Assembly: GCF_009793335.1 (NCBI RefSeq)
Contig: NZ_WING01000001.1
Span: 1,488,001 to 1,552,000 of the forward strand
Source of the DNA: Actinomadura sp. J1-007
GTDB taxonomy: Bacteria; Actinomycetota; Actinomycetes; Streptosporangiales; Streptosporangiaceae
Direction: 5' to 3'
DNA length: 64,000 bases
The notes under the pieces are model-generated. The model saw nothing but the letters and a program-made list of their open reading frames with translations, was not told the origin of the DNA and searched no databases. The position numbers were made by a program, and so were the translations under genes. Below are positions 18,154-28,334 of the stretch, piece by piece. Numbering within the stretch: position 1 is the first letter of the stretch; each line of letters begins with the position of its first letter.

Positions 18154-19127
18154 ATGACCATGCCGTGGCCCGTGCGGCCGATGATGGCCGACACCGGTGA
18201 ACTGCCCGCGGACGCGGGGCGGTGGGGGCTGGAACTCAAGTGGGACGGCGTGCGCGCCATCGCGTACGTCTCCGCCGACGGCGTCCGGGCGAGCGGCCGG
18301 AAGGCGGGCGACGTCACCGCGCGCTACCCGGAGCTGTCGGTGCTCGCCGACCTGCTGCCGCAGCACGACGTGGTGCTGGACGGCGAGGTCGTCGCGTTCG
18401 AGGACGGCCGCCCGAGCTTCGAGCGGCTCCAGCGCCGGATGCACGTCCAGCGCCCCGACCAGCGGCTGATCCGCGAGGTGCCCGTCCGGTACGTGGTGTT
18501 CGACCTGCTGTTCCTGGACGGGCACCCGCTCTACGACCTTCCGTACGCCGACCGGCGCGCGCTGCTCGCCGACCTCGACCTCGCCGCCACCGGGCCCGTC
18601 GAGGTCCCCCGTACCTGGACGGCGGCGACTCCGCCCAGGTGAAGGAGCTGATCGAGTTCACCCGGGAGCAGCGTCTGGAAGGGGTGATGGCCAAGCGGCT
18701 CGACTCGCCGTACCGGCCGGGGCGGCGGGTGGAGTTCTGGCGCAAGGTCAAGAACTTCCTCACCCGCGAAGTGATCGTCTGCGGCTGGAAGCCGGGCCGG
18801 GGGCGGCGCGAGGGCGGCGTCGGCTCGCTGCTGCTCGGCGAGTACGACCTGAAGGGCCGGCTGTGCTTCGTCGGGCACGTCGGGACCGGGTTCTCCGACC
18901 GGGCGCTGGACGAGCTGTACGAGGCGCTGTGGCCGCTGCGCCGCGCGGCCAGCCCGTACGACGAGGCGGTGCCGAGGGAGTTCGCGCGCGACGCGCAGTG
19001 GGTTGAGCCGCTGCTGGTAGGGGACGTGGCCTACAGCGCCCGGACCAGGGACGGGCGGCTGCGCTTCCCGTCCTGGCGCGGGCGGCGCGACGACAAGGAC
19101 CCACACGAGGTGATCCGTGAGCCCTAA
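18154..19127 (+). CDS. ligD: LigD-type ATP-dependent DNA ligase (stand-alone; frame break near 18608)
   Basis: Seals ends in Ku-dependent repair. The N-terminal nucleotidyltransferase has the AMP-accepting Lys in ELKWDGVR near residue 27, motif III region YVVFDLLFLDG, motif IV EGVMAKRLDSPY and motif V FWRKVKN, followed by an OB-fold domain (GVGSLLLGEYD). The frame breaks near 18608; a sixth C in the C-run gives VPPYLDGGDSAQ and one continuous ligase. The ATG at 18154 is close to the ligase core, so there is no fused polymerase or nuclease domain. The last codons overlap the polymerase gene by 11 bases. Confidence 0.9.
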
Positions 19128-20016
19128 GAAAGTCAGCGTCGAGGTGGAGGGACGGGACCTCAACCTGTCCAACCTCGACAAGAACCTCTACCCGGAGTTC
19201 ACCAAGGGCGAGGTCATCGACTACTACGCCAAGGCCGCCCCGGTCATGCTGGCGCACCTGAAGGGCCGTCCCGCCACGCGCAAGCGCTACCCGGACGGGG
19301 TCGACGCCCAGTCGTTCTTCGAGAAGAACGCCCCCTCGCACACGCCCGACTGGGTCCGCACCGTCACGGTCCCCACGCCGGGCAGCTCGACCGGCCGCGA
19401 GTCCCTCGACTTCGTCGTGGTGGACGACCTGCCGACGCTGGTGTGGCTGGCCAACCTCGCGGCGCTGGAACTGCACGTCCCGCAGTGGACGGTCGGGCCG
19501 CGCGGCGCGATCCACAGCCCCGACCTGATGGTGTTCGACCTGGACCCGGGCGCTCCGGCGACCATCGTGGAGGCGTGCGAGGTGGCGCGGCTGCTGCGGG
19601 ACCTGCTCGCGGACGACGGGCTCGACTCGTACCCGAAGACGTCCGGGAAGAAGGGGCTGCACCTGTACGTGCCGGTCAAGGAGTCCGACCGGACGTCGGA
19701 GTACGCGAAGCGGGCGGCCCAGCGGCTGGAGTCCGACCACGGGGGCCTGGTGGTCAGCAAGATGGACAAGCGCCTGCGCAAGGGCAAGATCCTCGTCGAC
19801 TGGAGCCAGAACAACCCGGCCAAGACGACCGTCGCGCCGTACTCGCTGCGCGCCTCCGAGAGTCCGGGCGTGTCCACCCCGGTCACCTGGGACGAGGTGG
19901 AGAACTGCCGGAAGCCCGCCGACCTGGCGTTCACGCCGGACGAGGTGCTCGCCAGGATCGACGAGCACGGCGACCTCCTCGAACCGCTGCTGCGCGAGGG
20001 CCCGCCGCTTCCCTGA
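19117..20016 (+). CDS. ligD: LigD-type DNA polymerase/primase (stand-alone PolDom)
   Basis: An archaeo-eukaryotic-primase-family polymerase of 299 residues that fills gaps during end joining. It carries the metal-binding MVFDLDPG motif, the catalytic His in SGKKGLHLYVP, and the third Asp in KILVDWSQN; the C-terminal segment SLRASESPGVSTPVTWDEV is typical of LigD PolDom. The GTG at 19117 lies inside the 3' end of the ligase gene, so the two should be translated together. In mycobacteria these domains form one polypeptide; here they are separate genes in ligase-then-polymerase order, with no phosphoesterase domain seen. Confidence 0.93.
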   Translation: MSPKKVSVEVEGRDLNLSNLDKNLYPEFTKGEVIDYYAKAAPVMLAHLKGRPATRKRYPDGVDAQSFFEKNAPSHTPDWVRTVTVPTPGSSTGRESLDFVVVDDLPTLVWLANLAALELHVPQWTVGPRGAIHSPDLMVFDLDPGAPATIVEACEVARLLRDLLADDGLDSYPKTSGKKGLHLYVPVKESDRTSEYAKRAAQRLESDHGGLVVSKMDKRLRKGKILVDWSQNNPAKTTVAPYSLRASESPGVSTPVTWDEVENCRKPADLAFTPDEVLARIDEHGDLLEPLLREGPPLP

Positions 20017-20154
20017 GCCGTTCGCGGTCGATTCCCCATTTCACATGCCCGCTTTTCCAGAAGCCGTAAGTGTTCGAACGGCCACTCTCCGGCACCGATT
20101 TCAGTCACCATGGACCCGCGGGGACATCGTGAACGGCGTGGAGGGGTTGAGAAC

Positions 20155-21609
20155 GTGTCGCGTGACCATCACTACGACGCCGTGGTGCTGGGCGGGGGGA
20201 CCGCGGGGGAGCTCGTGGCGTCCGAGCTGGCCCGCGCAGGCCGGGACGTCGCGCTCGTGGAGAACCGGCTCGTCGGGGGCGAGTCGCCGTACTTCGCCTG
20301 CGTCCCGTCCAAGTCGCTGCTGCTGTCGGCGCGGCGCGGGGAGACGTGGGAGCTGGCGACCGCCCGCCGCGACGAGGTCACCGGGCACCTCGACGACGAC
20401 CGCGCGGTCGCGCGGATGGCCGAGGCCGGCGTCACCGTGCTGCGCGGCTGGGGCCGCGTCCTCGGGCCGGGCCGGATCGAGGTGGACGGCGCCGCGCACG
20501 GCTTCACCGACCTGGTCGTGTGCACCGGCAGCGAGCCGGCCGTCCCGGCGGTGGACGGCCTGGCGGCCGTCCCGACGTGGACCAGCGACGAGGCGCTGAC
20601 GGTGCCCGACCTGCCGCGCCGGCTGGTCGTCCTCGGCGGCGGCCCGGTCGGCTGCGAGATGGCCCAGGTGTACGCCGCGTTCGGCTCGCAGGTCGCGATC
20701 GTCGAGTCGTCCGGGCGGCTGCTGACCGCCGAGGCCCCGTTCGCCGGGGAGGCGCTCGCCGACGCGCTCCGCCGGATGGGCGTCGACCTGCGCCTCGGCG
20801 CGGAGGTCGCCCGCGCCGAGCGCAAGGAGACGGGGCTGCGGCTGTGGCTGTCGGACGGCGGCACGCTCGACGCCGACCGCGTGCTCGTCGCCGCCGGCCG
20901 CCGCCCGCGGGTGGACGGCCTCGGCCTGGAGACGCTCGGCGTCGCCGCGCCGCCCGGCCGCGGCCTGCCGGTGGACGAGACGTGCCACGTCCTCGTGACC
21001 GAGGGCGCGCCGCCCGGCCGTGACGACGGCGAGCAGGACGAGCCCGCCGCCCCGCCCGAGCCGCGGCGGGCGCCAGGCGGGCCCGCGCGCCCGGTCGGCG
21101 AGGCGCAGGGCGGCCGGGCGGGCGCGGCGGCCGGCGGCGTCTGGGCCGCCGGCGACGTGACGGGCATCGCGAGGACGACGCACGCGGCCCGCTACCAGGC
21201 GCGGGTGGTGGCCTCCAACGTGCTCGGGCGGCGCCGCGCGGCCGACTACCGGGCGATCCCCCGCGTCGTCTACACGACGCCGACGGTCTACTCGGTCGGG
21301 ATCTCCCCGGCGCGCGCCGAGGAGCTCGGCATGGACGTGCTCACCGCCGGGTACGACCTCGCGGCGACGGCCCGCGCCACGGTGGAGGCGGACGAGCGCG
21401 GCCGGGTGGAGCTCTACGCGGACCGTTCGCGTGGACTGCTGGTCGGCGCCGCCGCCGCCGGGCTCTACGCTGAGGAATGGATGAGCGAGATCGCGCTGGC
21501 CATCCGTGCGGAGACGCCGCTGAGCCTGCTCACCGACGTCGTGCACGCGTTCCCCACCTACGGCGAGTCGATCGAGGCGCCGTTGCGGGAACTGGCCGGG
21601 CGGCTCTGA
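20155..21609 (+). CDS. FAD/NAD(P)-dependent pyridine-nucleotide oxidoreductase with altered redox site
   Basis: A flavoprotein of the dihydrolipoamide dehydrogenase/mercuric reductase fold, 484 residues. The FAD site is VVLGGGTAGELVA near 10, the NAD(P) site VVLGGGPVGCEMAQVY, and a C-terminal dimerisation domain ends FPTYGESIEAPLREL. The usual redox disulfide CxxxxC is reduced to ESPYFACVPSK, so one Cys is missing and the disulfide cannot form. A Pro/Gly/Ala-rich insert of about 45 residues (near 283-327) interrupts the protein just before the second FAD motif (WAAGDVTG). The GTG at 20155 has a GGAGG site. The substrate is unknown; quinone-reductase-like activity is one possibility. A small acidic protein follows 14 bases later. 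Confidence 0.85.
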   Translation: MSRDHHYDAVVLGGGTAGELVASELARAGRDVALVENRLVGGESPYFACVPSKSLLLSARRGETWELATARRDEVTGHLDDDRAVARMAEAGVTVLRGWGRVLGPGRIEVDGAAHGFTDLVVCTGSEPAVPAVDGLAAVPTWTSDEALTVPDLPRRLVVLGGGPVGCEMAQVYAAFGSQVAIVESSGRLLTAEAPFAGEALADALRRMGVDLRLGAEVARAERKETGLRLWLSDGGTLDADRVLVAAGRRPRVDGLGLETLGVAAPPGRGLPVDETCHVLVTEGAPPGRDDGEQDEPAAPPEPRRAPGGPARPVGEAQGGRAGAAAGGVWAAGDVTGIARTTHAARYQARVVASNVLGRRRAADYRAIPRVVYTTPTVYSVGISPARAEELGMDVLTAGYDLAATARATVEADERGRVELYADRSRGLLVGAAAAGLYAEEWMSEIALAIRAETPLSLLTDVVHAFPTYGESIEAPLRELAGRL

Positions 21610-21623
21610 GGGGAGGAGCTGAG

Positions 21624-21824
21624 ATGAGCGAGACGACCGGATCCGAGCCGACCGTGCCGGAGGAGGCGCCGGAGGCCGACGCCGCCGAGCAGCGCGCCGC
21701 GCTGCTGGAGGACGAGGAGGACGGGCCCGCCGCGCACGGGGGCCCGGTACCCTACGAGGTCAACGAGGCCGACGCCGCCGAGCAGCAGAGGGTCGTCGAG
21801 ATCGACGAGGACGACTACCGCTGA
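21624..21824 (+). CDS. Small acidic protein with repeated EADAAEQ motif
   Basis: A 66-residue, strongly acidic protein with no hydrophobic core and two copies of EADAAEQ (about residues 17 and 48), ending EIDEDDYR. The ATG at 21624 has a strong GGGGAGG site. Similar very short acidic proteins with this motif are familiar in actinomycetes but have no known function. It is probably intrinsically disordered. It follows the flavoprotein gene by 14 bases, so the two are likely cotranscribed. Confidence 0.75.
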   Translation: MSETTGSEPTVPEEAPEADAAEQRAALLEDEEDGPAAHGGPVPYEVNEADAAEQQRVVEIDEDDYR

Positions 21825-21942
21825 CCGCCAGGAAGGCCGCCCGCACGGCCGATCGGGGCTCCCGACCGGCGGAGCGGGGGCTCCCGCCGGACGGATCGGA
21901 GGTTTTGGCATGGCGGTACGAAGGAACGTGCCCGGCTTTGTT

Positions 21943-21961
21943 AGTGACCAGCGAGGTTACT
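21943..21961. promoter_or_regulatory. Operator-like palindrome over the promoter of the TetR gene at 22037
   Basis: AGTGACC, a 5-base spacer, then GGTTACT: 6 of 7 arm positions pair. It overlaps the -35-like TGACCA and lies just before a TAGGAT -10-like box, so binding would block transcription of the downstream TetR gene. Probable autorepression site. Confidence 0.55.
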
Positions 21962-22036
21962 GGCGCGTAGGATGATGGGATTGATTCCCCGCGACGGGTC
22001 ACCCTCTCCCGTCGCAATGACCGGTGATCGGAGAGT

Positions 22037-22660
22037 GTGGTGACCGCGACCCCGGACGCCCGCCCCCGTGGCACGAGACTGCCGCGACTGGCGCGCCGTA
22101 GGCAGCTCCTCGGCGCCGCGCAGGAGGTGTTCGTCGCCCAGGGCTATCACGCCGCGGCGATGGACGAGATCGCCGAACGCGCGGGCGTCAGCAAGCCCGT
22201 GCTCTACCAGCACTTCCCGGGCAAGCTGGAGCTCTACCTCGCCCTGCTCGACGAGCACGCCGAGGCGCTGGTGAACACCGTCCGCGACGCGCTCGGGTCC
22301 ACCACGGACAACAAGCTGCGCGTCCAGGCGAGCATGCAGGCGTTCTACGACTTCGTCGCGGGCGAGGGCGAGGCGTACCGCCTGGTCTTCGAGTCCGACC
22401 TGCGCAACGTCGCCCCGGTCCGCGCGCGCGTCGAGCGCGCCAACACCCAGTGCGCCGAGATGATCGCCCAGGTGATCGCCGAGGACACCAACGCCCCCGC
22501 CGACGAGGCGCACCTGCTCGGCATGGGCCTGGTCGGCATGGCCGAGGTCAGCGCCCGCTACTGGCTCTCGCAGCACCGGGCCATCCCGAAGGACACCGCC
22601 GAGAAGATCATCGCCCGGCTGGCCTGGCGCGGCATCTCCGGTTTCCCGCGCACCGGCTGA
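22037..22660 (+). CDS. TetR/AcrR-family regulator
   Basis: A 207-residue regulator. The N-terminal helix-turn-helix reads LGAAQEVFVAQGYHAAAMDEIAER, part of it followed by AGVSKPVLYQHFPGKLELY. The ligand domain is helical (SMQAFYDFVAGEGEAYRLVFE). Two GTG codons in a row (22037, 22040) can start it; GGAGAG lies just upstream. It is followed by DUF3107 and later by a DEAD-box helicase, an order resembling the Rv3208-Rv3208A-Rv3211 region of Mycobacterium tuberculosis. The regulon is unknown; the palindrome upstream suggests self-repression. Confidence 0.92.
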   Translation: MVTATPDARPRGTRLPRLARRRQLLGAAQEVFVAQGYHAAAMDEIAERAGVSKPVLYQHFPGKLELYLALLDEHAEALVNTVRDALGSTTDNKLRVQASMQAFYDFVAGEGEAYRLVFESDLRNVAPVRARVERANTQCAEMIAQVIAEDTNAPADEAHLLGMGLVGMAEVSARYWLSQHRAIPKDTAEKIIARLAWRGISGFPRTG

Positions 22661-22969
22661 CCCTCGTCCGTTCCGCGCGTCCCGCGCGTCGTGGCCGCCG
22701 CTCCCCGCACCGGGGGCGGCGGCCGTCGCGTGTCCGGCGACCCGTCCAGGCGTCCGCTCCGGGCGTTGCGTCCGGGCGTCCGCTCCGGGCGACGCGTCCG
22801 GACGTCCGCTCCAGGCGTCCGCTCCGGGCGGTGCGTGCGCGCGTGTCGTCCGGCGGCGCGTTCTCTCGTGGCGAAGGCGGCGGGGCGGCGCGTCCGGCGG
22901 TGCGCGTGCGACCATCGGAGTCAGCCCCCGCCGGCCGTCGGCGGACGGGACGCACCCCAGGGAGATCGT
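22661..22969. other. 309-base gap between TetR and DUF3107
   Basis: No gene is supported here. The middle holds a GCGTCCGCTCCGGGCG repeat block (annotated separately); the last bases carry the ribosome site CAGGGAG for DUF3107. No clear promoter was found. Confidence 0.5.
22743..22830. repeat. Degenerate tandem repeats of a GCGTCCGCTCCGGGCG-like unit
   Basis: At least three close copies of the 16-base unit, plus partial ones, are spaced by short variable segments between the TetR stop and the DUF3107 start. Low-complexity DNA with no coding support. Confidence 0.6.
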
Positions 22970-23206
22970 GTGCAGGTTCGCATCGGCGTCCAGTACGTCC
23001 CCAAGGAACTCGTGGTCGAGACCGCGCAGTCCGCCGAGGAGGTCCAGCGGGAGCTGGCCGAGGCGCTGGCGGTCGAGAACGGCGTGTTCACGCTCCGCGA
23101 CCAGCGCAACGGCCGCGTGGTCATCCCCGCCGACAAGGTCGGCTACCTGGAGATCACCGAGGAGGAGGGCCGCCGGGTCGGGTTCGGCGGCTCGCAGTAC
23201 ACCTGA
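22970..23206 (+). CDS. DUF3107 small conserved actinobacterial protein
   Basis: A 78-residue soluble protein matching DUF3107 (the TB9.4 / Rv3208A family): VRIGVQYVPKELVVET, a helical AEEVQRELAEALA, then DKVGYLEI and a C-terminal RRVGFGG. The GTG at 22970 has a GGGAG site 5 bases upstream; an overlapping GTG at 22968 is in the wrong frame. The family is conserved next to a TetR gene in actinobacteria but has no established function. Here a 309-base repeat-bearing gap separates it from that TetR. Confidence 0.92.
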   Translation: MQVRIGVQYVPKELVVETAQSAEEVQRELAEALAVENGVFTLRDQRNGRVVIPADKVGYLEITEEEGRRVGFGGSQYT

Positions 23207-23227
23207 CCCCCGGTTGACCTGCGTTTT

Positions 23228-23251
23228 GTTTGAACCCGGGACGGCGGGCAT
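23228..23251 (+). promoter_or_regulatory. Possible sigma-B-type stress promoter of the GlsB-like gene
   Basis: GTTT, 14 bases, GGGCAT. This fits the Streptomyces sigma-B-like pattern GNNT-N14-16-GGGTAY with one mismatch, 70 bases before the gene. The product belongs to a stress-response membrane family, which agrees with the call. Confidence 0.45.
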
Positions 23252-23320
23252 ACCGATGCCGACCACGGGCCGCCGAACGGCACGCGACGCGGCCCACGGA
23301 CATCGGAATGGTGATCGACA

Positions 23321-23617
23321 ATGCTCACGACGATTCTCTGGTTCATCGTCGTCGGTGCCGTCATCGGAGCCCTGGCACGGCTGATCCTCCCGGGCCGCAA
23401 CCCCATCGGCGTCCTGCTGACGATCCTCGTCGGCATCGCCGGGGCGATCCTCGGCGGAGTGGTGGCGAGCGCCCTCGGCGCGGGCAGCCTCGTCGCGTTC
23501 GTGTTCGCGGTGATCATCGCCGCGCTCGGCGTGGCGGCCCTCACCCAGCTCAACACGCGCGGCGGTTCGCGAGGCTGGCGCGGAGGCGGCTGGCGTACGC
23601 GCAGGCGCACGTTCTGA
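23321..23617 (+). CDS. GlsB/YeaQ/YmgE-family stress-response membrane protein
   Basis: A 98-residue protein with three hydrophobic segments: ILWFIVVGAVIGALARLIL, GVLLTILVGIAGAILGGVV and VAFVFAVIIAALGVAAL. The Gly-zipper pattern GAVIGALARLILPG is the hallmark of the transglycosylase-associated protein family. A short Arg/Gly-rich tail (SRGWRGGGWRTRRRTF) is unusual. Relatives are induced by general or envelope stress; the mechanism is unclear. It ends 30 bases before a strong bidirectional terminator. Confidence 0.93.
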   Translation: MLTTILWFIVVGAVIGALARLILPGRNPIGVLLTILVGIAGAILGGVVASALGAGSLVAFVFAVIIAALGVAALTQLNTRGGSRGWRGGGWRTRRRTF

Positions 23618-23647
23618 CCCCGGCACGGCGACCGACCCGATAGACCC

Positions 23648-23683
23648 GGAAGCCCCCCGCGACCCTGCACGCGGGGGGCTTCC
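23648..23683. terminator. Strong bidirectional terminator between the GlsB-like gene and the kinase operon
   Basis: A 14-bp perfect stem, GGAAGCCCCCCGCG and its complement, with an 8-base loop between convergent genes. It follows the plus-strand gene by 30 bases and the minus-strand kinase stop by 18. Confidence 0.85.
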
Positions 23684-23701
23684 TCCTGCCCGGCCGCCGC
23701 G

Positions 23702-25512
<1,811 letters not shown>

Positions 25513-25516
<4 letters not shown>

Positions 25517-27525
25517 GTGCGCGAGGGGGACGGCCCGGCGGGCGGCGCGGCGGCGGGCAGGGCGGGGACGAGGCCGGGTCTCAGCAGGCCCGTGACGCGG
25601 GCGTACGGGACGGTGAGGACGAGGCCGTCGCCGCACTCGACCCAGCCCGCGTAGTTCAGTTCGAGGCCGTCGCGGGCGAACGAGAGCTGCACCTGGACGA
25701 GCCCGCCCGCCGCGGCGGCGGGCTCCAGATCGGCGCGTTTCAGCGGCCCCTGCACGCAGTCGCGCTTGCCGGGCGGCGGCTTCGGGACCGTCCGGGCGAT
25801 CGCCGAGATCCCGGACGGGCCGAGGTCGCGGAAGACGTCGGCGGGCCCGAGGGCCCGGCCCGTGCGCAGGTCGACGGTCACGGTCTCCTTGTACGGGAGC
25901 CCCTCGTCCACGACGTTGCAGGTCCGGCGTTCGAACAGGTGCCGTACGGAGATCAGCCGGGGGCCGCTGTAGCGGATCGACACCCGGCTCGTCAGCCGCG
26001 CGCACCGGGGCGTGTCGACGGCGCTGGTGTGCGGGCCGGCGACGTACGCCCGGAACTGGTCCACCCGGCGGTCGAGCGGGGCGCGCAGGGCGGCGTTGAC
26101 GCGGGTGCGGAGCGCGGGGTCCGCGATGCCGCTGACCTGCACGTACTGGGCGTTCTGGAGCTGGAGGGCGGGACGGCCCGGCAGCGGCGTGGTCCGGTTG
26201 AGGGCCGAGATCGCGGAGACCGGGACCGCGGCGGCCGGGCTCGCGGACGGCGCGCCGTTCCTCGTCCGCCGGTCGCCCGGCCCGTCGTCGGACGCGATGT
26301 ACGCGGCGGTGCCGCCTCCGGTGGCGACGACGGCGGCGGTGCCGACGGCGAGGGCGACCTTGGCCCCGGTGGACGCGAGGAGCCCGCCGCCCGCTGCGGC
26401 GGCCGTTCCCGAGGCGGCGCTCCCGGCCGCCGCGCTCCCGGCCGCGGCGCCCGTGCCGACCACCGCCGCGCCGAGCGGGAAGAGGGCGGCGAGCGCCGCC
26501 GCGGCCACGGCGAGGGCGCGCACCCCGCGCTGCTCCCAGTCCGGCCCGTACGCGGCGCTCGCGGCCTCCTCCAGTTCGCCGACGAACGCGGACGCGCCCG
26601 GCGGACGGTCCCAGGCGCTCTTGGCGAGGCCGCGTTCGAGCAGCGGGCGCAGGGGCTCGGGCACGTCGTCCACGGGAGCGGGGGCGTTCAGGTGGCGGTC
26701 GCGCGTCTCCGCGAGCGAGCCGGGGCCGTACGGGCGGCGGCCGGTCACGCACTCGAAGAACACGCAGGTCGCCGCGTACACGTCGGTGGCGGGCGAGGAC
26801 GGCTCGCCGCGCCACTGCTCAGGCGCCATGTACGCGGGCGTGCCCGAACGGGACGCGTCCCCGGCGAGGGCCGCGATCCCGAAGTCGATCAGCTTGCTCA
26901 GCCCGTCCGCCCGCACCACGACGTTGGCGGGCTTGTAGTCACGGTGCACGACCCCCACGCCGTGCGCGGCGGCCAACCCCAGCAGCGAACCCTTGAGAAC
27001 GGCCAGCGCCGCCTCCGGCTCCAGCGCACCATGCTCGGCAAGGACCCGCTTCAGCGAGACACCGTTCACCGCCTCCATGACGAGCGCCGCGCCCTGCTCC
27101 CCGGACTCGAACCGCAGCAGCCGCACCACATGCGGGTCGGTGACCTGCGCGAGCATGGCCGCCTCTTCCCGCAGCCGCGCGACGGCCGTGCCGTCGCCCT
27201 CGTGCCGGGCCAGGTACTTGATCGCGACCTGCTCGCCGGCGAAGTCGTCGCGCGCGAGGACGACCCGGCCCTGCGCGCCCGCGCCCAGCTCGCGGATCTC
27301 GGTGTACCCGGCCAGCCGCCACGCGGGCCCCGCCGCCGGTCCGCCGGAAGAGCCGTCGGCCGACCCGTCCGGGGTGCCGGGTCCGGCCTCGGGCCCCGCG
27401 TCCGATCCGCCCAGCGGGCCGCCGCCTACCGGCCCGCCCACCGGGCCGCCGTCCGGGGAGCCGTCCGGGGAGCCGTCGGAGAACGGTCCGTCGGCACGCG
27501 AACCGTCCGGGGGGCCGGAGGTCAT
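25513..27525 (-). CDS. Membrane Ser/Thr protein kinase with four-Cys RsiV-like ectodomain (kinase 2)
   Basis: 670 residues. A Gly/Pro/Ser/Asp-rich N-terminal extension of about 65 residues (DGSPDGSPDGGPVGGPVG) is followed by a kinase domain with GAGAQG, Lys103 in VAIKYL, HRDYKPAN (~194) and DFG (~214). Hydrophobic segments precede an ectodomain whose start, LQNAQYVQVSGIADPALR, closely matches the upstream lipoprotein (LNNAQHVKVPGVADAAAA). Four Cys (PRCAR, RTCNV, RDCVQ, VECGD) correspond in order to four in the lipoprotein, suggesting two disulfides. The ATG at 27525 overlaps the lipoprotein stop by four bases, and its own stop overlaps the kinase 1 start. Ligand and substrates are unknown. 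Confidence 0.9.
26881..27105 (-). repeat. 225-bp near-identical segment shared with kinase 1 (copy B)
   Basis: Partner of 25068-25292; see that entry. It codes for the kinase activation/catalytic region in kinase 2. Confidence 0.8.
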
Positions 27526-28334
27526 TTCGCGCCCGCCGCGGCGACCAGGCGCGGGTAAAGGTCGGGCTTGATCAGGTCCTTCACCTTGTCGTACGGGGCG
27601 GTGAACGTGAAGTTGTTGCAGTCGGTGCCGGTGGTGGACCAGATCAGCTCCAGGCCCTGCTGGGTGAACAGCAGCCCGGCGGGCGCGGGCGACTCGATCG
27701 GGTCGCCGTCGCGCTTGCCCGGGTACAGGTCCGCGCGCCGGAGCTCCAGCTCGCAGTCCTTCCAGTCGTCCTTCGGGCCCGACAGGCGGTCGAAGAGGGT
27801 CTTCAGGCCCTTCCCGCGCAGGGCCCCGGCGGTGAGGACGTCCTCGGGCGCGAGGACCTTGCCCGCCTTGACGTCCGCCGTCACCGGGACGGTCGGCAGG
27901 CTGCCCTCCCCCTCGTAGCAGGGCACCATCCTGATCGCGCTCGCGGCGGAGACGATGTCGCCCCGCAGCCCGATCCGCACGCCGACGCTGATCACGTTGG
28001 ACCGGTTCCCGCACTCGGCCCGCTGCTCCTTCAGCAGCGTGGCCCCGGCCCACTTCACCGCCCAGTCGATCGGGGCGTGGAACGCGTCGTCGATCTTCTT
28101 GGCCGCCGCCGCGTCCGCCACGCCCGGGACCTTCACGTGCTGGGCGTTGTTCAGCTTGACGAGCTGCGCCGGGTGGGCGGTGCCGTCCTGCTCCACGACC
28201 GGGCCGTTCGCCCGTCCCGCCCCCGGGCCCGAGCCCTCGCCCCCGCCGTCCGACGAGGAGCACCCGGCCGCCCCCGCCGCCACCGTCACGGCCGCGGCGG
28301 CCATGGCCAGCACGCCCTTCACACTCGCCCGCAT
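27522..28334 (-). CDS. Lipoprotein with the same ectodomain as the downstream kinases
   Basis: A 270-residue secreted lipoprotein: basic MRASVK, hydrophobic GVLAMAAAAVTVAAG, then the lipobox AAGC (Cys at about 25) and a Ser/Gly linker. The mature domain (about 55-265) aligns with the ectodomain of kinase 2, including four Cys (AECGN, VPCYE, KDCEL, TDCNN), the VPVTADVKAGKVLAPEDV segment and the closing FTAPYDKVKDLIKPDLYP. The ATG at 28334 has a perfect AGGAGG site. It is the first gene of the operon, followed by two kinases with four-base overlaps. It may be a soluble-side sensor, decoy or co-receptor; this is inference. Confidence 0.88.
   Translation of the reverse strand: MRASVKGVLAMAAAAVTVAAGAAGCSSSDGGGEGSGPGAGRANGPVVEQDGTAHPAQLVKLNNAQHVKVPGVADAAAAKKIDDAFHAPIDWAVKWAGATLLKEQRAECGNRSNVISVGVRIGLRGDIVSAASAIRMVPCYEGEGSLPTVPVTADVKAGKVLAPEDVLTAGALRGKGLKTLFDRLSGPKDDWKDCELELRRADLYPGKRDGDPIESPAPAGLLFTQQGLELIWSTTGTDCNNFTFTAPYDKVKDLIKPDLYPRLVAAAGAK

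Noticed and set aside
22691..22969. A longer DUF3107 protein starting in the repeat region.
   Set aside because: The upstream part is translated repeat DNA; the GTG at 22970 with GGGAG gives the exact family length.
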